A stretch of 64,000 nucleotides of DNA from assembly GCF_013359945.1 (NCBI RefSeq), contig NZ_JABWCS010000209.1:62001-126000 (forward strand). Direction: 5' to 3'. Source of the DNA: Paenibacillus agri (GTDB lineage: Bacteria; Bacillota; Bacilli; Paenibacillales; Paenibacillaceae). Below the pieces are notes generated by a model, which searched no databases, was not told where the DNA came from, and saw only the letters and a program-made list of their open reading frames with translations. The position numbers and the translations under genes were made by a program. Below, in pieces: positions 52,245 through 60,288 of the stretch; the stretch's first letter is position 1; the number at the start of each line of letters is the position of its first letter.

Positions 52245-52283
52245 ACAAAAAGATGCCGGAAACATTAAGTTTTCCCAGGCATC
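52245..52283 (-). terminator. Terminator of the DUF4352-like lipoprotein gene
   Basis: GATGCC (52252-52257) pairs with GGCATC (52278-52283), with inner GGGAAAACTT/AAGTTTTCCC-type pairing; read on the minus strand it ends in TTTTT. Confidence 0.8.
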
Positions 52284-52349
52284 CTGATATTGTCTTCTAT
52301 GGACTTTAGAGTGCATGCATCAGCTCACCATTGCTCGGCGCATAACGAA

Positions 52350-53051
52350 TTAGCGTATCGTGTATCTGTAAGACTGACCTTCAATATTAATGTCGGCATA
52401 AAGTGGTTTATCACTTGTCTGCACTTCCGTAGGCACCGTGGCGAAGAACACCAGCGTGCCATATTTTAATGGCTCGACACTCGTAATGTTGGTGTAGGTA
52501 AAGTCTTCCCCTCCCTTGTTTTCAATCGTCGAGGAGGTCCTGTACTCATACTGGTTATCGTATTTGACAGTGATATCGGCGAACGTATCCGCACCTTTTC
52601 CTGAACCACCCAGATTCTTTACTTTCAGCGTAATAGCCAGATAAGTGGTATCAGGCTCCTTGGCTTCGTAGTATGTATAGAATGTACCCGGTTTGGAAGG
52701 AACGATTTTCTTAGTAAATGAAGTCTTCGTGACTGTGTATTCGGCAACTCCGTCCAACACTAACGGCTGTCCCTTTACAATGGCCTTCGTTTCTTCCCCC
52801 GCAGGATTCGCGTTATCCGACTGGGCTTTCTCTGGCTCTTCTTCTGAAGTGTTGGCTACTACAATCGCGGCCTCCTTCAATTTGTTGTTCTCTTCTGTTA
52901 ATTGCTTGTTCTCCTCTTGGAGCTTCGCAATCTGGGTCTTCAATTGCTCTGCCTCTTCTCCTGCAGCGTTAGTATTGTTGCCAGAACACCCGGTGAGCGA
53001 CACAGCAAGGACAATCGTACTCATTAACATACTCATCTTTTTCACTTTCAT
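52350..53051 (-). CDS. Lipoprotein with coiled coil and DUF4352-like domain
   Basis: About 233 residues. Signal peptide with lipobox LTGC, so membrane-anchored on the outside. Residues about 30-65 form a heptad coiled coil (EEAEQLKTQIAKLQEENKQLTEENNKLKEA). The C-terminal domain has an immunoglobulin-like beta pattern (YTVTKTSFTKK ... TTYLAITLKVKNLGG ... LVFFATVPTEV), as in DUF4352/telomeric-repeat-binding-like lipoproteins of Firmicutes. ATG 53051 lies behind GGGGTG; the frame is open to 53063. Role unknown. Confidence 0.75.
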   Translation of the reverse strand: MKVKKMSMLMSTIVLAVSLTGCSGNNTNAAGEEAEQLKTQIAKLQEENKQLTEENNKLKEAAIVVANTSEEEPEKAQSDNANPAGEETKAIVKGQPLVLDGVAEYTVTKTSFTKKIVPSKPGTFYTYYEAKEPDTTYLAITLKVKNLGGSGKGADTFADITVKYDNQYEYRTSSTIENKGGEDFTYTNITSVEPLKYGTLVFFATVPTEVQTSDKPLYADINIEGQSYRYTIR

Positions 53052-53212
53052 GATGCACCCCATTTTTGGTTAATTAACCCATCTATTATAAACTACAGAG
53101 ACTGTTCAAAGATAGAGTTAATGTAACCGCCTGGAAAGATAGTGACTTCGCACAAGCAGCGGCTCAAAACCTGAGTAATATATAGTAAAAAGAACAATGA
53201 GGTGATCCACAG

Positions 53213-53596
53213 ATGGGAAAATCGACCAAAATCCGCAAGCAGGCAAAACAGCTACAGGGCCGCCCGGTCTGCATCACACTGCATGATGGACGGTCGTATG
53301 TGGGGTTTATAACTGGGCTTGAAAAAGAAGCTTTGGTGCTCTCAAGACCAAGCCGCAGCCCCAAATCTAGAAAGAAGGGCCGCTCTCGTTCCAAGAAAGC
53401 AGAGGTCTCCGGATTCATGCCACTGTTAGGCTCATTATTTGGTGGCGGTTTTGGCTCCGGGGAAGCAAGTGGTGGCCTCGGCGGTCTAGGCTTCTTTGGA
53501 ATGATCCAAAAGACCATGCCGCTAATGAAGATGGGCTATAATATGATCAAAACCATCCGGCCTTTCATCGGTGAGCTGAAGGGATTAATGGGATAA
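53213..53596 (+). CDS. Small basic protein with Sm-like N terminus
   Basis: A 127-residue protein. Residues 1-45 (KQLQGRPVCITLHDGRSYVGFITGLEKEALVLS) read like an Sm/LSM beta-barrel strand pattern, with the DGRxYxGxI core. A very basic Ser/Arg/Lys segment follows (RPSRSPKSRKKGRSRSKK), then a Gly/Phe-rich stretch and a Met-rich hydrophobic C terminus (FFGMIQKTMPLMKMGYNMIKTI). I do not recognise it as a named family. GAGGTG sits well ahead of the ATG. It stands alone with its own terminator. The basic tract suggests nucleic-acid or membrane-surface binding; function unknown. Confidence 0.7.
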   Translation: MGKSTKIRKQAKQLQGRPVCITLHDGRSYVGFITGLEKEALVLSRPSRSPKSRKKGRSRSKKAEVSGFMPLLGSLFGGGFGSGEASGGLGGLGFFGMIQKTMPLMKMGYNMIKTIRPFIGELKGLMG

Positions 53597-53604
53597 GGAG
53601 AAAA

Positions 53605-53647
53605 AAATGCCCCCGTTCCCGCTGTACCAGCGGTCCCGAGGGCATTT
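53605..53647. terminator. Terminator between the small basic protein and GH30 genes
   Basis: AATGCCC / GGGCATT with an inner CCGCTG/CAGCGG stem; T's follow on the plus strand and A/T-runs on the minus. It separates convergent genes. Confidence 0.85.
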
Positions 53648-53692
53648 CGTATACTACTCAGTTCTATGCGGCCAAACTGGCCTTTTAACTGA

Positions 53693-55042
53693 TTATTGAT
53701 GAGGCACAAGCACGGAAACCGCGCTTTTCCCCACCAGATTGCAGGCCAGAATTTCTTGCCCCTGCAGCTTTATGCTAACATTCTCCGCTTTATCACTATC
53801 ATTAAACAGCACGATAGCAACGGAGTTATCTGTATTCGTAAACGCTACGGAACGAATATGCTCACTGCTTGCACTTGATCCGATTCGCAGGGCACCTGGA
53901 CGGATGACTTTGCTGAAATGTGCCAGTGCGTAGTAGTCCAGTGTATACTCCAGTTCACCGGTCTGCTGGTTAATTAGCAGAATTCCGCGGCAGGTGCTTT
54001 TACCAAAGCCAGGTACCGTCGGACCATTCTTCTCATCAAGCGCCATATTCCACAGAATGAAGGACTTACTGTGATTGCGGAGAATCTCAATCCCCGTCCG
54101 CATCACATTGGAGAACGCCTGCTCGAAGGGAGGAATCCATTCTCCACCGGAGCCTTCGCTGAAATGTACTTCTTTACCCGCAAAAGCTTCGAACACGTCG
54201 CTCTGAGCCGCTGGCTTACCACCGTACCAGTGCCAGGCCACACCGTCAACGCTATCCTTAGCTTGCTCCAATACGGTCAATGGATAATCCGGCCGATCCC
54301 AGTTGTGATCGTAACAGAGAATTTTAGTATCCAGGCCACTCTTGATAAAACTAGGCTTCAGGTGATTCTTAACGAAATCAGCCTGTGCCTCCGGCAGCAT
54401 CAGCATGCTTGGATAGTGAGCTGGCTCATACAAGGGCTCGTTCTGCGGAGTTACCGCGTAAATATGAAGCCCTTTATCCTTATACGCTTGAATAAACCGT
54501 ACAAAATAATCCGCATAAGACGAGTAGAACTCTTGCTTCAGCTCACCGGTCTTCATGGAGCCGCTAGTCTTCATCCATGCTGGCGCACTCCAGGGTGAAG
54601 CGAACAGCTTGATGGCGGGATTCAGCTTCAAAGCTTCTTTTACCAGCGGAATGACATCCTCTTCATCATGAGCAATGGTGAAATGCTCCAGTGACGGGTC
54701 GGTCTCTCCTTCTGGTCTGTCGTCATAGCTATAGAGCATTCTGGCATAATCTGAAGCACCCATCGGGTTTCTCAGAACGGAGAGGCCAATCCCTTCCTGA
54801 GCATCAAACAAACGGGTCATCGCTTCCGTCCGCTGCTCCGCAGTCAGCACTTGGTGAATCAGATAGGCGGATGAATCGGTGAAGGAGGCGCCAAAGCCGT
54901 CCATCTCCTGATAAGTTTGGTTTATATCCAGATTAATCTCCGTCTGACCCGCTCCCGCTGCAACCGGAGTTAAAGCCTCCACGGTCCGTTCAACGAACAG
55001 ATCGCCTTCTCCCTTGGACTCATAAATGATAAGTTCAGTCAT
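53693..55042 (-). CDS. Glycoside hydrolase family 30 enzyme (cytoplasmic)
   Basis: About 449 residues, no signal peptide. A GH30 TIM barrel with beta-side domain: QEMDGFGASFTDSSAYLI at the start, LFASPWSAPAWMKTSGSM, acid/base Glu202 in VTPQNEP, nucleophile Glu296 in VHFSEGSGG, and a C-terminal beta domain ending VLFNDSDKAENVSIKLQGQ. The sequence follows the glucosylceramidase-like subfamilies, which include beta-1,6-glucanases and beta-glucosidases. ATG 55042 has GGAGGG nine bases ahead; the longer frame to 55063 is not used. It is the last gene of a binding protein/permease operon, so it probably cuts imported oligosaccharides. Confidence 0.9.
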   Translation of the reverse strand: MTELIIYESKGEGDLFVERTVEALTPVAAGAGQTEINLDINQTYQEMDGFGASFTDSSAYLIHQVLTAEQRTEAMTRLFDAQEGIGLSVLRNPMGASDYARMLYSYDDRPEGETDPSLEHFTIAHDEEDVIPLVKEALKLNPAIKLFASPWSAPAWMKTSGSMKTGELKQEFYSSYADYFVRFIQAYKDKGLHIYAVTPQNEPLYEPAHYPSMLMLPEAQADFVKNHLKPSFIKSGLDTKILCYDHNWDRPDYPLTVLEQAKDSVDGVAWHWYGGKPAAQSDVFEAFAGKEVHFSEGSGGEWIPPFEQAFSNVMRTGIEILRNHSKSFILWNMALDEKNGPTVPGFGKSTCRGILLINQQTGELEYTLDYYALAHFSKVIRPGALRIGSSASSEHIRSVAFTNTDNSVAIVLFNDSDKAENVSIKLQGQEILACNLVGKSAVSVLVPHQ

Positions 55043-55073
55043 TATCGTTATCCCTCCAACCATTCAAGTTATG

Positions 55074-55102
55074 AAAAGGGCCCCTTTAGAGGGGCGCCTT
55101 TT
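55074..55102 (-). terminator. Hairpin between binding-protein and GH30 genes
   Basis: On the minus strand AAAAGG-GCCCCT pairs with AGGGGC-CCTTTT around CTAA, ending in TTTT. It lies between the SBP stop and GH30, so it probably reduces GH30 expression relative to the binding protein. Confidence 0.8.
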
Positions 55103-55114
55103 GTTATATCCTGA

Positions 55115-56746
55115 TTATTTCATACCCAGCTTTTCTTTGTTCTTCTGCATTTTCTCGCTGCGAATTTCTACGATTTTAGCCCAATTGTTATCATCAAGGG
55201 CCTTCTTGTAAGCATCCAGCGATTTGTTGAAATCATCGTCGCTCTTCGAGCGGATCAAGCTGACCATTGTGGAATACCAAGTCGTGTCGATCGCTGTCAA
55301 AGAACGCGCTTCCGGTGTACCTGGATCCGGATTGATATTTTCCAGAATGAAGTGTGGTGTCAACTTGCCTTTACCCCACTCTTGCATCTGACGGATGGAT
55401 TCCGGGAAGGAATCATCGCTAAGGGCTTTGTAACGGTCATGACCGAAGAAGATGAACTCGCCGATCCGGTACTCTTTTTTATACTTATCTGCGTTGTTTT
55501 CCTGAAGATCTTTGATTGCTGGCAGGAATTCTACTTTGCCATCAGCATTCTTCTTATAGGTTTCGCCTTCGATCCCGAAGTTCATCAGCATTTGGCCTTC
55601 ATCACTAAGCAGGTAGGTGAAGATTTGCATCACTTTCGCTGGATCTTTAGCCTTTTTGGTGATGTAGCTGATCATCCAGCCAGTAATACCGGTCTGATTA
55701 AGAATCGGCTGGTTGCCAACAGTGCTCTGCGGACCATCAATAGCGATGTACTCTTTACCCGGGTTCGCACTCATGAAGACTTGCAGGTTACCACCTTGTT
55801 GCGGTGTACCATCTAAGTATATAGCCGCGTATTTACCGGACTTCACTTTCTCATCAAAAGCAGTACCATCATCTGCAAAGCTGTCGTCACTAATAGCACC
55901 ATCACGATAGATAGTATTAAGCGTTTTCAGCCAAGCCAAATAACTTTCGTCCAGGTTACGGTTGTAGAACTTTCCATCCTTGTCTTCGAGCGGTACACCC
56001 AGATAATCCTGGAATCCGTCACCCAAGGAGCCGGAGCCGGTACCGATCGCATTGAAGCCAAACGGAGTCAAGGAAGGGAATTGAACTTTGATTTTATTCA
56101 TAGCTGCGATAAATTCTTCTGGTGTCTTCATGCTAGGCTTGCCGATTGCCTCATACACATCCTTGCGGATAATAAAGGCTTGTTTAGCTGGAATATCACC
56201 ACTGTCATAGTCAGCCTGTGTATTAGAATAGTCTGGATATCCGTAAGTTTTTCCGTCTTTTTGCTGGAACCAATTGATCGTATCTTGAGCAGCGACTTTG
56301 TTGAAGTAAGGATCATATTTCTCAGCCAGATCGTTCAAAGGCCAAGCCCAAGTAGATGCCTTCTGCGCTACAGCAGAGTTAGAATCGAATACTGTAATTA
56401 CGTCCGGCATGTCTCCTCCGGCAAAGAAGGTATTCAGCTTCGTATCGTCACCGGTAATGAATTTAATGTTGACGTTCAAGTCTTCTTTAATCTTCTTGGT
56501 CACCAAATCCTTGCCAAAATCGGTATTCCACCAATCTGCGTTCACATACCAGGTCAGGTCAGTTGTCTCTTTTTTTGTATCCAACTGCCATGCCGGGGTA
56601 TCCGCATTTGGCGTATAGCGATCACCAAGTGCTGGCAATTCGCTGCTCGCCGTGTTTGATCCACCTGAACCACCACACGCGCTAACGGTCAGTGCAACGG
56701 CCAGGAGAGCCGAACTGAGTTTGATTCCTTTTGCAAATCTCTTCAT
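55115..56746 (-). CDS. LplA-type extracellular sugar-binding lipoprotein
   Basis: About 543 residues, longer than classic family-1 binders, typical of the LplA/YtcQ group that works with LplB/LplC permeases. Signal peptide with lipobox VSAC and a Gly/Ser tether. Landmarks: TDLTWYVNADWWNTDFGKDLVTKKIKEDLNVNIKFITGDD, FFAGGDMPDVITV and the Trp-rich ending SLTAIDTTWYSTMVSLIRSK. GGAGG lies eight bases before ATG 56746. It probably binds a plant or fungal oligosaccharide at the cell surface for import and cleavage by the GH30/GH3 enzymes nearby. Confidence 0.87.
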   Translation of the reverse strand: MKRFAKGIKLSSALLAVALTVSACGGSGGSNTASSELPALGDRYTPNADTPAWQLDTKKETTDLTWYVNADWWNTDFGKDLVTKKIKEDLNVNIKFITGDDTKLNTFFAGGDMPDVITVFDSNSAVAQKASTWAWPLNDLAEKYDPYFNKVAAQDTINWFQQKDGKTYGYPDYSNTQADYDSGDIPAKQAFIIRKDVYEAIGKPSMKTPEEFIAAMNKIKVQFPSLTPFGFNAIGTGSGSLGDGFQDYLGVPLEDKDGKFYNRNLDESYLAWLKTLNTIYRDGAISDDSFADDGTAFDEKVKSGKYAAIYLDGTPQQGGNLQVFMSANPGKEYIAIDGPQSTVGNQPILNQTGITGWMISYITKKAKDPAKVMQIFTYLLSDEGQMLMNFGIEGETYKKNADGKVEFLPAIKDLQENNADKYKKEYRIGEFIFFGHDRYKALSDDSFPESIRQMQEWGKGKLTPHFILENINPDPGTPEARSLTAIDTTWYSTMVSLIRSKSDDDFNKSLDAYKKALDDNNWAKIVEIRSEKMQKNKEKLGMK

Positions 56747-56796
56747 GTTAGTAACCTCCATTTTGGTAAATACACATGTTTTGCTAGCTAGAAAGC

Positions 56797-57681
56797 TTAC
56801 TCTTTAACAGCGCCGAGCATCATACCGGAGATAAAGTATCTCTGCAGCAATGGATACATAAGCACAATCGGCAGGGTGGTAATAACAATGGTTGCCAGTT
56901 GAACCCCTTTGGTGGTGGTTTCAATCATGACTGAACCAATATTCTGCATAGACTGTGTCTGAGACTGCACGATAACCTCATACAGCTTCATCTGTAGCGG
57001 ATACAAGGCTTGGTCGGTGATATATAACTTTGTTGTCATGAAGTCGTTCCATTGCCCAACTCCGTTAAACAAGGCGATAGTCGCCATAGCCGGCATAGAC
57101 AGTGGAATGAAGATCTTCAGGAACACCCGCCATTCGCCCGCACCGTCAATTTTGGCGGATTCTTCAAGGGCGTCCGGTACATTCCGGAAGAAGTTCATGA
57201 GAATGACAACATCGTAATAACTGAAGAGCGCCGGGATAATGTACACCCAGAAGCTGTTCAATAGACCCAAAGATTTGATCAGCAAGTAAGTAGGAATCAT
57301 ACCGCCAGAGAAGAACATCGTAATAACACCCATAACGACATACAGCTTACGGCCACGAAGATGCTTCTTGCTAAGAGCGTAACCGACCATGGCACAAAAG
57401 AAGACGTGGGTGATTACACCGAGAGTTGTTTTGGATACAGAGATAAAGAAGGCCTGCCAAATGCTGCTGTCCCGAAACACAGCACGATAATTCTCAAGTG
57501 AGAACTCTTTACTCCAAAAAATAAAGCCGCCTTCTGCCAACGCTCTGCCGGAGCTGAGCGAGGAGATAATAACATTCCATAACGGGATCATGATGACGAG
57601 TGAAACAATTAAAAGCACTGCAATATTGAAGGCATTAAAGATCCGACTGTCCAGATCTCCCTTTATCGCCTTTCGATTCAT
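56797..57681 (-). CDS. Sugar ABC transporter permease, LplC/YtcP type
   Basis: A 294-residue membrane protein with six predicted helices. The EAA loop is LEESAKIDGAGEWRVFLKIFIPLSMPA and the C terminus is YFISGMMLGAVKE, typical of LplC/YtcP proteins. GAGGAGG precedes the ATG. It lies 15 bp after the LplB-type gene and is cotranscribed with it. No ATPase is encoded in the cluster. Confidence 0.88.
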   Translation of the reverse strand: MNRKAIKGDLDSRIFNAFNIAVLLIVSLVIMIPLWNVIISSLSSGRALAEGGFIFWSKEFSLENYRAVFRDSSIWQAFFISVSKTTLGVITHVFFCAMVGYALSKKHLRGRKLYVVMGVITMFFSGGMIPTYLLIKSLGLLNSFWVYIIPALFSYYDVVILMNFFRNVPDALEESAKIDGAGEWRVFLKIFIPLSMPAMATIALFNGVGQWNDFMTTKLYITDQALYPLQMKLYEVIVQSQTQSMQNIGSVMIETTTKGVQLATIVITTLPIVLMYPLLQRYFISGMMLGAVKE

Positions 57682-57696
57682 GGAAAATGCCTCCTC

Positions 57697-58662
57697 TTAT
57701 AAAACGGATTGGTTATCATTCAGCTTAGTGGTCACTTTATTGGCGATCACCAGCAGGATGACAGAAACGATGGATACGCCGAGACCTACAGCCGTTGCAT
57801 AGGAGAAATCTCCTTGTGTCATACCCATACGATATACGTAGGAGTTAATGACCTCGGCCTTTTCACGGTTCTGCGTGTTCATCAGCACCAGCGTCTGGTC
57901 CAGATTGGAGCCAAACAAACCGCTTACAGTAAGGATCAGATTCAAGCTGATGATAGGCTTCATGTTGGGAAGAGTAATGTTCCAAATTTGACGAAGACGG
58001 CCTGCCCCGTCAATCTTGGCTGCTTCATAGAACGTCGGATCAATCTTAGACATAATGGCCAGATACAGAATCGTTCCCCAGCCCGCCTCTTTCCAAATAT
58101 CAGAGAGGGTCGCGATCCACCAGTATTTACTCGGGTCCAGCAAAATGTTCGATGGCTTCGAGATCAGACCCAAATCCAGTAGAATCTGATTAAACAGCCC
58201 TGTAGTGGAGAACCAGTTAATCAGCATCCCGCCCAGCACGATCCAAGACAGAAAGTGTGGCATGTACGAGATCGTTTGTACGAATTTCTTGAATCGGGTC
58301 AAGCTGACTTCATAGATCATGATTGCCAGTATAATCGGAATGACAAATCCGATCCCCAGCTTCAGGAAGCTGATGCCCAGTGTATTTACGACCGCGTCCC
58401 AGAAATATTTATCAGACCAAATAATTTTAAAGTTATCAAACCCTACCCAAGGCGCTGAGCTCAATGTATCAATGACCGTGTAGTTCTTGAAGGCAATGGT
58501 CAGTCCGTAAATGGGAATATAACAAAAGATAATCATGAAAATAATACCCGGCAGGACCATGGTTTGCAGTTCCCGTTGTCTCCAAAAGTCTGCAAAAAAT
58601 TCTTTTACTCTCTCTCCCATAGGTCTCTTTCCGGATGATGGCAGTACTATTGGTTTAGCCAT
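57697..58662 (-). CDS. Sugar ABC transporter permease, LplB type
   Basis: A 321-residue membrane protein with six predicted helices. Family landmarks: MVLPGIIFMIIFCYIPIYGLTIAFKNY near the start, YMPHFLSWIVLGGMLINW, the EAA loop YEAAKIDGAGRLRQIWNITLPNMKP and VYRMGMTQGDFSYATAVGLGVS near the end, as in LplB/YtcP partners. AGGAG precedes the ATG at 58662. A LacI operator lies about 40 bp upstream. Confidence 0.88.
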   Translation of the reverse strand: MAKPIVLPSSGKRPMGERVKEFFADFWRQRELQTMVLPGIIFMIIFCYIPIYGLTIAFKNYTVIDTLSSAPWVGFDNFKIIWSDKYFWDAVVNTLGISFLKLGIGFVIPIILAIMIYEVSLTRFKKFVQTISYMPHFLSWIVLGGMLINWFSTTGLFNQILLDLGLISKPSNILLDPSKYWWIATLSDIWKEAGWGTILYLAIMSKIDPTFYEAAKIDGAGRLRQIWNITLPNMKPIISLNLILTVSGLFGSNLDQTLVLMNTQNREKAEVINSYVYRMGMTQGDFSYATAVGLGVSIVSVILLVIANKVTTKLNDNQSVL

Positions 58663-58694
58663 GGTTCCTTCTCTCCTCTGACCTTAATCTCTTT

Positions 58695-58710
58695 ATAAAA
58701 ACGTTTTTAT
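58695..58710. promoter_or_regulatory. LacI-family operator before the LplB-type gene
   Basis: A perfect 16-bp palindrome, ATAAAAACGTTTTTAT, with the CG centre typical of LacI-family sites. The core matches the site upstream of the adjacent lacI-type gene (59810-59823). Confidence 0.75.
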
Positions 58711-58781
58711 TATTGAGAGCACAATCCCCCTTGATCTATACATTTTTAAAAAACGAAGAAAACATTCAAGCTATCTTGCTT

Positions 58782-59795
58782 TTATTCTCTTCGATTGAGC
58801 TTTACCTGACTCGAACCTCTTACTACCAGTTCTCCATGAAGCTTCTGAATGCTGCCCTGCTCCTTCTTCTTAATCAACCGGACCAAATGGTCAATGGCGA
58901 GAATGCCTTGTCTAGCAATCTGGTTACGTACGGTCGTGAGCGGCGGCGAGAAATATTGCGCAATGTCGATATCATCAAATCCTACGACACTAATATCATT
59001 AGGGACATCATATCCGTGTGCCTTCAAAGCCTGCATACAACCGATGGCGCTTACATCATTACCAGCAAGGAACGCATCGGGCAAAATATCTGAGCTTGAG
59101 CGAATGAACGACTTCACAACGTTATATGTAGCTTCTTCTTCGAAAAAGCCTTGCAAAATATATTCTTCTTTTACCGGAAGCTGATACTCACGAAGCGCAG
59201 CCAGGTAGCCTTCCTTCCGCTGCACACTGTCAAACATCGTGTCGACACCGGAGATGTAGGCGATTTTCTTATGCCCCAGGCTGATCAAATATTTGGTTGT
59301 TTCGTACCCTGCCACAAACGAGTCAAAGATCACGCTGCCCATGGTTTCCCTCTGAATCTCCCGATCCAGAAACACAGCCTTGATCCGATCCTTCTCCATA
59401 ATAGCGATATCATTATCATCGATCTTAAACTCTTCATAAATAATGACACCGTCTACACGACGACCCATGATATTGTTCATGATGACCTGCTTGTCCTTGG
59501 TAACAAAGACGTTCAGCCCGTACCCCATATGGTCGCATTCTCTGGCCATGGACTCCACCAGCTTGTAGAAATAAGGACCCGATACACTTGTGGTGAAAAA
59601 ACCCAGCATTTGCGTCTTTCCAGACTTCAGCAGCTTGCCGTTCAGATTCGGAACATAGTTCAACCGCTGAGCAACCTGCAGCACATGCAACTTGGTTTCA
59701 GGATTGAGAACATCCACATCATTAAGCGCGTTAGACACTGTTGATATAGAGACGCCTGCTTCTCGTGCCACGTCTTTAATGGTTATCTTGCCCAT
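58782..59795 (-). CDS. LacI-family repressor of the GH30 operon
   Basis: A 337-residue regulator. HTH and hinge: MGKITIKDVAREAGVSISTVSNALNDVDVLNPETKLHVLQVAQRLNYVPNLNGKLLKSGKTQMLGFF. Effector domain with the periplasmic-binding-protein fold (EEFKIDDNDIAIMEKD; ISVVGFDDIDIAQYFSPPLTTVRN). GAGGG precedes the ATG. Palindromic sites with an AAAACG core lie before its own gene and before the next operon gene, so it probably represses both. Confidence 0.9.
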   Translation of the reverse strand: MGKITIKDVAREAGVSISTVSNALNDVDVLNPETKLHVLQVAQRLNYVPNLNGKLLKSGKTQMLGFFTTSVSGPYFYKLVESMARECDHMGYGLNVFVTKDKQVIMNNIMGRRVDGVIIYEEFKIDDNDIAIMEKDRIKAVFLDREIQRETMGSVIFDSFVAGYETTKYLISLGHKKIAYISGVDTMFDSVQRKEGYLAALREYQLPVKEEYILQGFFEEEATYNVVKSFIRSSSDILPDAFLAGNDVSAIGCMQALKAHGYDVPNDISVVGFDDIDIAQYFSPPLTTVRNQIARQGILAIDHLVRLIKKKEQGSIQKLHGELVVRGSSQVKLNRRE

Positions 59796-59809
59796 AAGGC
59801 ATCCCTCGC

Positions 59810-59857
59810 TAAAAACGTTTTTATAATATAAATATAAATTAACATAAAACCGTTTTC
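59810..59857. promoter_or_regulatory. LacI operators upstream of the GH30-cluster repressor
   Basis: A perfect palindrome TAAAAACGTTTTTA at 59810-59823 and a weaker AAAACCGTTTTC at 59846-59857 about 36 bp further upstream. The pair suggests autoregulation of the LacI gene. Confidence 0.7.
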
Positions 59858-59936
59858 ATTACAATCCTCTTTTCTAAAAAATTTGTCGATTCCGAAGACT
59901 ATATGTCTAACCTCAAAATCGCTTGGCGGACATAAA

Positions 59937-59998
59937 GAGAAACCCAAGAATATATCACTTGGGTTTCTCAACTTTCGGGGAGTGTCTTGTCAGACACT
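59937..59998 (-). terminator. Double hairpin after the small membrane protein gene
   Basis: Minus strand reads first AGTGTCT / AGACACT (59981-59998), then a perfect 12-bp stem GAGAAACCCAAG / CTTGGGTTTCTC (59937-59969) followed by TTTAT. It probably separates the GH3 transcript from the lacI transcript. Confidence 0.75.
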
Positions 59999-60036
59999 CT
60001 CCACTATTCCACATACAGCCTAGGGCTGGCTTTCTT

Positions 60037-60225
60037 TTATCTACGACGGTTTTTCATCATTCGGTTGTACATCGTGAACGCCACAATCAACATGACAATG
60101 ACAGCGACGCTACTTGCAGAATTTTGCGACATCCCAAACATGACGCCCAGGTTAGTGACAAGACTTCTCGTAACCAGTGCGACCAAGATCAGCATTATCG
60201 GACGCCAGATGTTATATCCTCTCAT
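60037..60225 (-). CDS. Small two-helix membrane protein
   Basis: A 62-residue protein with two predicted membrane helices (IMLILVALVTRSLVTNLGVMFG and ASSVAVIVMLIVAFTMY) and a basic C-terminal end (MMKNRRR). GGGAG lies 10 bases before the ATG. It begins 63 bp after the GH3 gene on the same strand, so it is probably cotranscribed. I do not recognise the family; its size, start signal and helix pattern support a real gene of unknown role. Confidence 0.6.
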   Translation of the reverse strand: MRGYNIWRPIMLILVALVTRSLVTNLGVMFGMSQNSASSVAVIVMLIVAFTMYNRMMKNRRR

Positions 60226-60288
60226 CCCTGCAACACTCCCGACCTATTTTTGACCAACCAATACTTCCACTGCTTCTGTGCTTTGTAA

